From Tannerella sp. (GTDB taxonomy: Bacteria > Bacteroidota > Bacteroidia > Bacteroidales > Tannerellaceae): DNA of 12,119 nt. Within the stretch, counting starts at the first letter, position 1. Each line of letters starts with the position of its first letter. The notes beneath the pieces were generated by a model. It was not told the DNA's origin, searched no databases, and was given only the letters and a program-made list of their open reading frames with translations. The stretch spans positions 1 to 12,119 of the forward strand of contig JAITBC010000143.1 in the NCBI GenBank assembly GCA_031283785.1, written 5' to 3'. The position numbers were made by a program, and so were the translations under genes. Below are positions 1-5,257 of the stretch, piece after piece.

Positions 1-1
1 G

Positions 2-61
2 TACTTCAATCTTGACGAAAAACAAATAGAAGAAATACTTACTTCAAACAACGAGGCGTAA
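2..61 (+). CDS. 3' end of an unidentified gene (partial)
   Basis: One forward frame is open from the window edge and ends at TAA (59-61). It reads as the acidic C-terminus YFNLDEKQIEEILTSNNEA. The other two forward frames hit stops early (TGA at 13, TAG near 27). Twenty codons are too few to assign a family. The helical, charged tail could be the end of any cytoplasmic or periplasmic protein. The gene next downstream is on the same strand, about 200 bp away, with a possible promoter between them. Confidence 0.45.
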   Translation, partial: YFNLDEKQIEEILTSNNEA

Positions 62-162
62 CGACATTTCATCCGGCGTTTTGTTGACTGATTTTGCCTG
101 TGGTATGCAGAGAAATATCCTTATCGGTACTTGAATACATGATCATAATACAAAAAAAGTAT

Positions 163-170
163 TACTTTTG
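163..170 (+). promoter_or_regulatory. Bacteroidetes-type -7 promoter element
   Basis: TACTTTTG is an exact match to the Bacteroidetes -7 consensus TAnnTTTG. It lies about 90 bp upstream of the propeller stub that starts at 260, in an AT-rich intergenic stretch. I see no clear TTTG -33 box at the usual distance; the nearest candidate, CTTG at 130-133, is about 29 bp away. Transcription would start near 174-177, almost on the ATG of a tiny reading frame (175-210). Confidence 0.45.
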
Positions 171-174
171 CGCC

Positions 175-210
175 ATGAAAGAAACGATCGCCACAGTCAG
201 ATATCATTAA
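175..210 (+). other. 11-codon leader-like reading frame
   Basis: ATG at 175 begins an 11-codon frame, MKETIATVRYH, ending at TAA 208-210. It starts just after the -7-like element, so its transcript would be leaderless or nearly so. The stop codon overlaps the left arm of the terminator-like hairpin at 209-239, the geometry of a translated leader that could influence hairpin formation. Nothing else shows translation: there is no ribosome binding site and no run of one regulatory codon. It may be chance. Confidence 0.25.
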
Positions 211-243
211 CAGGAGCAGTTTATGTGGCTGGTTCTGTTTTTT
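209..243 (+). terminator. Terminator-like hairpin in the 5' leader (possible attenuator)
   Basis: Arms 209-219 and 229-239 pair over 11 positions with one G-T wobble and one G-G mismatch. The loop is 9 nt, and a run of six T follows at 238-243. It lies between the -7-like element at 163-170 and the ATG at 260. It could therefore attenuate the downstream gene or end a short RNA of about 70 nt. Alternatively it could be a late terminator of the gene ending at 61. The stem is only moderately stable. Confidence 0.4.
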
Positions 244-259
244 AATAAAACAGGAAATT

Positions 260-571
260 ATGAAAATATTTACAGTTATAACCGGTTTTAGTCTGTTTAT
301 TTTATTGAATTTTTCATGTAAAGATTACAATGTGTATGTGAATGATAAGTTTGCTGATACTATAGTCATTGATGTTAAACATATTAAGGATGAAGTTGCA
401 CTTTCGGAACTGTTCAGTAAGGTTGAGTTTGTGCCTTTAGAAACGAACGATAATTGCATTACAGGAAGACAAAAAAACAGCTATGAAATCAAATTTATCA
501 AAAAAAATAATAGCGGGCTTTGGCGCATTGGCATTCATGGTGGCGTTGAATTTGCGTCACGCGCACAATAA
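260..571 (+). pseudogene. Truncated six-bladed beta-propeller lipoprotein (N-terminal stub)
   Basis: The first about 68 codons resemble the start of a Bacteroidales six-bladed beta-propeller (BF3164/DUF5128-like) lipoprotein. There is a signal peptide with Cys at residue 20 (LLNFSC). A segment VEFVPLETNDNCITG (residues 55-69) matches in pattern FRFVKLELTDESLIG (residues 68-82) of the intact propeller encoded at 979-2211. Family members normally run to about 380-420 residues. Here the similarity stops near 460, exactly where the first propeller strand should continue. The remaining codons up to 571 read out of frame through the small gene that starts at 483. I infer a deletion that removed the rest of this gene and joined its 5' end to the leader of the next one. 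The promoter and signal peptide look intact, so a short secreted stub might still be made. Confidence 0.7.
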
Positions 572-902
572 TTACGGGATTCTGGACAGCAACTTGGCGC
601 TTCAGGTATTGGCACAGACGAATAGCTCCGGTGGCAGTACTTCCAATGGCGGGGGTAGTAGTTCCAGTAGCGGAACTACGAGACCAAAAGTGAAAATGTG
701 CAGACAAGTTGCCTGTATTGCTGAAAAAAAATACACTATTGATCTAACAGGATGCGTAAAAATTAAAGGGAAAAAAATATGTGGACTAACTATTGGGGGA
801 ACCTATACAGAAACCGTTCCCGGTAAAAAAGAAAATTGCACCGGAGGAAACGATTTTGAGGATTGCGATGCTTGTCAAGACGACTGTATTCCAAATGAAT
901 GA
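483..902 (+). CDS. NVEALA-like small secreted cysteine-rich protein precursor
   Basis: The product has 139 residues. The N-terminus has a basic start (KSNLSKK), a hydrophobic stretch at residues 9-24, and then NLALQVLAQ at 37-45. That segment corresponds to the ANVEALAQ-type end of NVEALA-family leaders, so cleavage before or near Gln45 is plausible. A Ser/Gly/Asn/Thr-rich low-complexity linker covers about 46-66. The C-terminal part carries eight cysteines (73, 78, 91, 100, 119, 128, 131, 135), an even number in an exported domain, which suggests up to four disulfides. It is longer than the usual NVEALA proteins, which are well under 100 residues. NVEALA proteins are common in Bacteroidales, often next to beta-propeller lipoproteins, and their role is unknown. 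The gene overlaps the broken propeller reading frame and is followed 8 bp later by a strong terminator. The NVEALA signature is diverged, so family membership is probable rather than certain; secretion and the Cys-rich domain are clear. Confidence 0.7.
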   Translation: MKSNLSKKIIAGFGALAFMVALNLRHAHNNYGILDSNLALQVLAQTNSSGGSTSNGGGSSSSSGTTRPKVKMCRQVACIAEKKYTIDLTGCVKIKGKKICGLTIGGTYTETVPGKKENCTGGNDFEDCDACQDDCIPNE

Positions 903-909
903 CATTATT

Positions 910-941
910 AAGAGGCTGTCTATGCAGGACAGCCTCTTTTT
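910..941 (+). terminator. Rho-independent terminator after the NVEALA-like gene
   Basis: A perfect 11-bp stem (910-920 with 928-938) with a 7-nt loop is followed directly by T residues (937-941), 8 bp after the stop codon at 902. It should end most transcripts of the small-protein gene and reduce read-through into the propeller gene that starts at 979. A TAACATTG sequence at 952-959 is one base off the -7 consensus and might restart transcription, but it has no -33 box at the proper spacing. Confidence 0.85.
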
Positions 942-978
942 GCAAAAAAAATAACATTGTTCAAAAAAACCAACTGAT

Positions 979-2211
979 ATGAGACGAATAAGTTTTTTAT
1001 TTATTATTTCATTACTATTATTGATGATATGCGAGTGTAACAGCAAGAAATACAATGATTTAACGGAAAATATTCCTTCAGACGGATTCGTCGGGATAAT
1101 AAAAATAGACATGCCCGGATTTGATGATTTGGATGATAATACTCTCAGGCAAAAAGATATATTACCGCTAATTGATACTTTCAGATTTGTCAAATTAGAG
1201 TTGACAGACGAGTCCTTAATCGGTGATATTGATAAACTGGACGTGTTTGAAGACAGAATATATATAATGGACATGCAAACATCTTCTCTGTTTGTTTTTG
1301 ACATCAATGGAAAATACCTTTTTAAGATAGACGACATCGGACAGGGGCCTCAAGAGTATATACAGTTGGATTTTTTTGATATTGACAGAAAAAAACGCCA
1401 ACTTGTACTCACTGATTTGATGGGATACCGGATCTTGAGATACGACATGGATGGAAATTTTATTTCAAAACACGAAATACCGTTCCGGGTCGAATGGACA
1501 GCGCCTGTTGACGGAGGTTACAGTATGTATGCAAATTACAGGGACAACAGCGACAAATTCAATAAGGAGTATAATCTCTTTATAATGGATTCGACAATGA
1601 ACATAAAGAAAAATTATTTCCCTTATAACTCATCTGTTTTCAATAATCCGAGAATGAAATTTTCACCAACGGGAATCTTTTACTATTACAATGATTCATG
1701 CCGCTTTCTTTCAACTCACTACAGCACATTATACGATATTGACATAAACGGATTACGCGCCAAATACAGGTTTGATTTTGGGGAACATACTTTTGATCCT
1801 GACATACTGTCAGGGAAGAGGGAAAAAATTGACTTATATTTAAATGACCAGTCTTATTACATGTTGAGCTTTTTAACAGAAAACGACAGTCTGTTAAATT
1901 TTGCTTATACACTAAGTTCTTTCCCGATCTTTTTTTACGGATATTTTTCCAAAAACAGTGGAAATATAATTTACTCGGCAGGTTTTACAATTGGCGAATC
2001 CGAGTACTTTAGAGGACATCCTTTAGCAGCATACGATTCATGGTTTATTTCCGAATTAAGGGTAGGAGAAATGCTTGAATGGAAAGAAGACGTCAAAAAA
2101 AAGGGATTGAAAACCGACAGCAAATGGATCAAAGAGAAAAAGATTGCTCTCGAAAATATAACGGAAGATGACAATCCCGTATTGATTTTATACAAATTGA
2201 AACCTTTTTAA
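979..2211 (+). CDS. Six-bladed beta-propeller lipoprotein (BF3164/TolB-like family)
   Basis: The 410-residue product has a strongly hydrophobic signal peptide (residues 4-17) ending in MICEC. Lipidation at Cys18 or Cys20 is likely, though the lipobox is not ideal. After a short linker comes the family's entry motif FRFVKLELTDESLIGDI (68-84). Repeated propeller-strand patterns follow, for example DRIYIMDMQTSSLFVFDINGK (about 92-112) and the strand pair ILRYDMDGNF. Length and layout fit the Bacteroidales six-bladed propeller lipoproteins, which have no known enzymatic activity; a binding or scaffold role at the cell envelope is inferred. It has a typical A-rich start region. The next gene starts 6 bp after its stop, so the two are surely cotranscribed. 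It is an intact paralogue of the stub at 260. I see no frameshift. Confidence 0.85.
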   Translation: MRRISFLFIISLLLLMICECNSKKYNDLTENIPSDGFVGIIKIDMPGFDDLDDNTLRQKDILPLIDTFRFVKLELTDESLIGDIDKLDVFEDRIYIMDMQTSSLFVFDINGKYLFKIDDIGQGPQEYIQLDFFDIDRKKRQLVLTDLMGYRILRYDMDGNFISKHEIPFRVEWTAPVDGGYSMYANYRDNSDKFNKEYNLFIMDSTMNIKKNYFPYNSSVFNNPRMKFSPTGIFYYYNDSCRFLSTHYSTLYDIDINGLRAKYRFDFGEHTFDPDILSGKREKIDLYLNDQSYYMLSFLTENDSLLNFAYTLSSFPIFFYGYFSKNSGNIIYSAGFTIGESEYFRGHPLAAYDSWFISELRVGEMLEWKEDVKKKGLKTDSKWIKEKKIALENITEDDNPVLILYKLKPF

Positions 2212-2217
2212 AGATTA

Positions 2218-2841
2218 ATGCACATAATGAGAGATATTAAGAAGATGATTATTATGATTCTTGCCGTTTCATCGCTGTTCCTGTGCTTCTACTTTCCCAA
2301 CAAAATAACGAAACTGGAACAAACACGGAAATTGCTGTTGGAGCACAATGCGACGATGCAGGAGAGGAATGATTTTTTCAGTCTCAATTTCGAACTTGAC
2401 TGTAAAATGACCGGGCATAAAGCGCCTGACATTTTATGTGCAAAAGGACGGGAAAAAGAAGTTGTTGGTTTGTCCAAACTTGTCACGGACAAACCCGTAG
2501 TGATATACAAATATTCCGATTTGAACTGCAATACGTGCTATGAAGAAGGATTAAAAGAATTGCAGGAAGTGATGGGGAATTTTCCTGAATCCGTTAAAAT
2601 AGTCTGCTCCTATAAGGCGGAGAAGGATTTTTTAATCTTCAGAAAAATAAATCGTATAAAATTTGACATTTACAGAATCCCACACGATTCTTTCGGTTGG
2701 ACGATGGAAGATTATAATACTCCTTACTACTTTGTCCTGCATCCCGACATGAAGATATCGAACATATACGTGCCGAACAAATCCTATCCGGAGATGAACA
2801 AAGCTTACCTTGAAAGCATCAAAAGATTTTTGGTAGATTAG
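2218..2841 (+). CDS. Membrane-anchored thioredoxin-fold protein with CNTC motif
   Basis: The 207-residue product has one N-terminal hydrophobic segment (about residues 10-26), a likely uncleaved membrane anchor, then a periplasmic domain. The domain shows the thioredoxin/TlpA pattern: a strand PVVIYKYSDLNC leading to the CNTC active-site motif (Cys104-Cys107), a following helix, and a Thr-Pro pair (168-169) before a strand YYFVLHP, matching the cis-proline loop. It belongs to the redoxin/TlpA group. The expected activity is thiol-disulfide exchange or reduction in the periplasm. Additional cysteines occur at 62, 74 and 130. The start at 2218 lies 6 bp after the propeller gene's stop; an in-frame ATG at 2227 is an equally good start and gives a tighter signal region. 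Its pairing with a Cys-rich exported protein two genes upstream suggests, but does not prove, that it acts on that protein's disulfides. Confidence 0.8.
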   Translation: MHIMRDIKKMIIMILAVSSLFLCFYFPNKITKLEQTRKLLLEHNATMQERNDFFSLNFELDCKMTGHKAPDILCAKGREKEVVGLSKLVTDKPVVIYKYSDLNCNTCYEEGLKELQEVMGNFPESVKIVCSYKAEKDFLIFRKINRIKFDIYRIPHDSFGWTMEDYNTPYYFVLHPDMKISNIYVPNKSYPEMNKAYLESIKRFLVD

Positions 2842-2848
2842 AAAATGA

Positions 2849-3745
2849 AATTACCCTTCTAACTTTTATATAATTGAAATACATGAACACGCTTCGTCGA
2901 TTGCCCTGATAACGGCGCTGATTTTCGCCGTTCATCCCATGAATGTCGAGGCGGTTGCATGGATAAGCGCCGACAAGATAACGATATATGCGTTTTTCTA
3001 TCTCAGTGCTGTCTATACTTTTCTTTTTTTTCTGAATAATAATAAAATACGGTATTACATCATTACCGTACTTCTGTTTGTCTTTTCTTTCGGCGGCAAG
3101 GAACAGGCGGTTACATTACCTGTATGCCTGTTTATGCTGTATTTCATAAATGGCTGTTCCCTAAAGGATAAAAAAATGTGGTTCGGACTCGTTCCGTTTT
3201 TTATGCTTTCCGTTGTTTTCGGGATTATCACCCTGCTCTCTCAAGCTTCAGTCGGTTCGGGCATTTTGGCCGGTACGGAGACCTATCCATTCTGGCAAAG
3301 AATTGTACTGGCCTCTTATTCGCTTGTGGAATATGCAGTTAAATTCTTTTTGCCGTATAACCTGCTTTATCTTTATCCTTTTCCCATGCGTATCGGGGAA
3401 GCCCTGCCGGACTGGATGCTCGTTTATCCGGCGCTTGTTCTGGTGTTTGCCGCTGCGTTTTGGAAGTATGTATCGAAGGGCATTTCGGCGGCAGGACTGA
3501 CATTCTTTTTGATACACATAGCCATTACGTTGCATATCATACCCATGTCGCGCTTTGCCATGATTGCAGACCGATATATCTATATGGCAGGTATTGGGTT
3601 GGCGTTTATCGTTGCATATTATTCTGTAAAAATCATTACAATAAAACGGGGTTTACTCAGAAGTCAGTATGGTCTCCGGACAAAAATTAAGATGCAAACA
3701 GTTGATAATAAATGCCTCATCCTAAGCATTTCCATATCAGCTTAA
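2849..3745 (+). pseudogene. Internal fragment of a TMTC/DUF1736-like polytopic membrane protein
   Basis: The frame opens after a TGA at 2846-2848 and has no start codon until 2939. Family-like sequence already begins upstream of that ATG (IALITALIFAVHPMNVEAVAWIS). Recognisable hallmarks are HPMNVEAVAWIS near the start, PYNLLYLYPFP in the middle, and MIADRYIYMAGIGLAF late, where the family usually has ADRYxYxPxIGLF. About eight hydrophobic membrane segments are present. Intact relatives run to roughly 550-800 residues with an extra N-terminal membrane region, an extracytoplasmic loop and, commonly, C-terminal TPR repeats. Here about 100 N-terminal residues and everything after the ADRY segment are missing, and the last about 30 codons (after 3650) do not look like the family. 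Related eukaryotic TMTC proteins are O-mannosyltransferases; the bacterial role is unclear. Most likely a non-functional remnant. If 2939 were used as a start, a 268-residue membrane protein would result. Confidence 0.7.
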
Positions 3746-3845
3746 CAGTACCTTGCGTATTTTGTATTACTGAGTTGCGAGCAATTTAAATGCAGCAGCA
3801 GCAAATGCCCGTTTTTTCTTTTTGTGATACAAATCACGTTTCTTC

Positions 3846-3939
3846 AAAACAGTATATACCTTTCTCCAAAAATGTATATACATTTCAGGTAAAAGGTATA
3901 TACATTTTGGGCAAAACGTATATACCTTTTCGCAGTTCG
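3846..3939. repeat. Four GTATATAC palindromes at 22-bp spacing
   Basis: The 8-bp palindrome GTATATAC begins at 3852, 3874, 3896 and 3918, exactly 22 bp apart. The flanks extend the dyad to a consensus AAANGTATATACNTTT. The second copy (3870-3885, AAATGTATATACATTT) is a perfect 16-bp palindrome. Spacer sequences between copies differ, so selection or origin seems centred on the dyads. Twenty-two bp is about two helical turns and is not a multiple of three, which argues against a coding repeat. It could be an operator array or part of a dispersed intergenic repeat. Confidence 0.8.
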
Positions 3940-4090
3940 GGTTTTCCTGTATCTCCTTAATATCAGAAGCCGGGTCGGGAAACGACCTTGCTGCCTTCGA
4001 TTAATGGATCGAATTAGACGACTTCCGCATAATTGTTTCCTTTCAAGATATGAGTCAAGGGAATTGCATACCGACGGCGCATCAAAGAAA

Positions 4091-4121
4091 TGTCACCCTC
4101 CGGCAACTCCGGAGGGTGACA
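4091..4121 (-). terminator. Terminator of the SusC/SusD operon
   Basis: A perfect 13-bp GC-rich stem (4091-4103 with 4109-4121) encloses a 5-nt loop. It lies about 50 bp downstream of the stop codon of the last minus-strand gene (4172). Read on the minus strand, the stem is followed by TTTCTTTGAT, a moderate U tract. The stem is strong enough to stop transcription from either side. I assign it mainly to the minus-strand operon. Confidence 0.8.
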
Positions 4122-4171
4122 TTCCATGTGGACAGTCTTCCATTATATTTGAAAAACCGGCCTGCGGGCTT

Positions 4172-5215
4172 TTACCAGAATATAGCCTGGTCCTCGTCCG
4201 GCACTATCGTACTTACGTTACGCTGCATAAGCATCGTTCCTTTACATCTGTATGGAAATACCATGTTTTCACTCGAAACGCCGTCTTTATACTTATACTC
4301 CATCGTCAGCGTAAAGAAGCGTTTAATGATATGCGGCCGGTCGATATCCAGTTCTTCCTTTATTTCGTAGACGGGTTCTCCTACTACTTCAAATTCCAGA
4401 GACGGATTTTCAGCGCTTAACGCCAGCTTGCCTTTTTTTATGTAAAGCCCTGTGCTTTCTCCTGTTTTTGAATCGTTTATTTCAGTAATTTCGTCAGGCG
4501 TCAGGAACTCGCACTTAACTTTAAATTCGCCCCTGTTCTCGGCCAGTTCTTCCGTAATGCCGGCATAAAAGAAAATTGTATTCTCATCGACAACTTTCGC
4601 TTCACGTGTATTTGCCGTCATATACTTGGTGGTATTGTCGCCGAAATACACATACATACTGCCTGCATTATAAGAGCCTGAATAGGCGTTAAAGGGCATG
4701 ATCCAGAGTAACGCTTTATGACGGCCCTTATAAGTGTTCAGCTCATACGAGGGATCAGGTAAGATTGTCAATGGCAGAACCCATTTCTCGACAAGATCCA
4801 GTCCTGAAAATTTAAAGTTTACGTCAAAGAGGGCTACATCGCTGCCGGAGGGAACATGACAGGTCGGCGACGGCAATCCATAAAAATTCCCCGGCAATTG
4901 TCTGTAATATAAATCGCTTCGGAGAGCATATCTGTTGTAATTCAAATAGCTTAACGTGTCGTTATCCACATCAATGCGCACATCATAATTGCGGTCGTTT
5001 GTCTGTGATCCGCTTATAATGACCGGAAGTTTATACGTCACTGCCTGATCACCGGGTTGATATCTTAAATAAATAACGGATACGTCATCTCTGTTTATCG
5101 GCGCTTTCAATGATACCATCCTGACATATAATTCGTCTTCCCACTCGTCGTTACAGCAGGGAAGGGCAAAGAGCGCAGCAAACAGTACCGTCAAATAAAA
5201 AAATAAATGTTTCAT
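4172..5215 (-). CDS. DUF1735/DUF4973-type surface lipoprotein
   Basis: The 347-residue product has a signal peptide ending ALPCC (Cys20/21) followed by the acidic NDEWEDELY, typical of Bacteroidetes lipoproteins exported to the cell surface. Residues about 25-150 fit a DUF1735 (BT_3987-like N-terminal) beta-sandwich: VSLKAPIN, then the IYLRYQPGD strand, then LPVIISG. The C-terminal part, from about 165 with SGSYNAGSMYVYFGD to the final Trp, fits the DUF4973-type region. Such proteins sit at the SusE/SusF position of uptake operons and are thought to bind glycan at the cell surface (SGBP role); no catalytic motif is seen. It is the last gene of the operon, 42 bp after the SusD-like gene, with a strong terminator beyond it. 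Its ligand cannot be read from the sequence. Confidence 0.8.
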   Translation of the reverse strand: MKHLFFYLTVLFAALFALPCCNDEWEDELYVRMVSLKAPINRDDVSVIYLRYQPGDQAVTYKLPVIISGSQTNDRNYDVRIDVDNDTLSYLNYNRYALRSDLYYRQLPGNFYGLPSPTCHVPSGSDVALFDVNFKFSGLDLVEKWVLPLTILPDPSYELNTYKGRHKALLWIMPFNAYSGSYNAGSMYVYFGDNTTKYMTANTREAKVVDENTIFFYAGITEELAENRGEFKVKCEFLTPDEITEINDSKTGESTGLYIKKGKLALSAENPSLEFEVVGEPVYEIKEELDIDRPHIIKRFFTLTMEYKYKDGVSSENMVFPYRCKGTMLMQRNVSTIVPDEDQAIFW

Positions 5216-5257
5216 ATATAAATCTTTTAATTGATATTTTATTTTAAAATGTCGAGA

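Larger units (their letters stand above)
3746..4171. other. Gene-free stretch between convergent units
   Basis: I find no convincing gene here. It holds the palindrome array at 3846-3939 and the hairpin at 4091-4121. A 77-codon minus-strand frame (3767-4000) is open but lacks a start codon at its beginning and runs through the 22-bp repeats. Its end, AFKLLATQ, could be a relic of a transposase-like or other basic protein, but I cannot assign it. The short forward frames near 4004-4420 overlap the operon's last gene on the opposite strand and look like chance. Confidence 0.6.

Noticed and set aside
786..1337. 183-codon minus-strand open frame
   Set aside because: It crosses the terminator at 910-941 and is antisense to the NVEALA-like and propeller genes; the Ser/Ile-rich composition is typical of AT-rich shadow frames.
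3846..3939. CRISPR array
   Set aside because: The repeated core is only 8-16 bp with 22-bp period, spacers are far too short, and no cas gene is present.
3767..4000. 77-codon minus-strand open frame ending in a Lys/Ala-rich segment
   Set aside because: It has no start codon at its beginning and runs through 22-bp repeats that do not keep frame. Its end faintly suggests a basic protein tail, but I cannot support a gene.
4004..4420. Two overlapping plus-strand open frames near the operon end
   Set aside because: Both read through the 4091-4121 terminator hairpin and into the antisense of the DUF4973-type gene, with no plausible domain.
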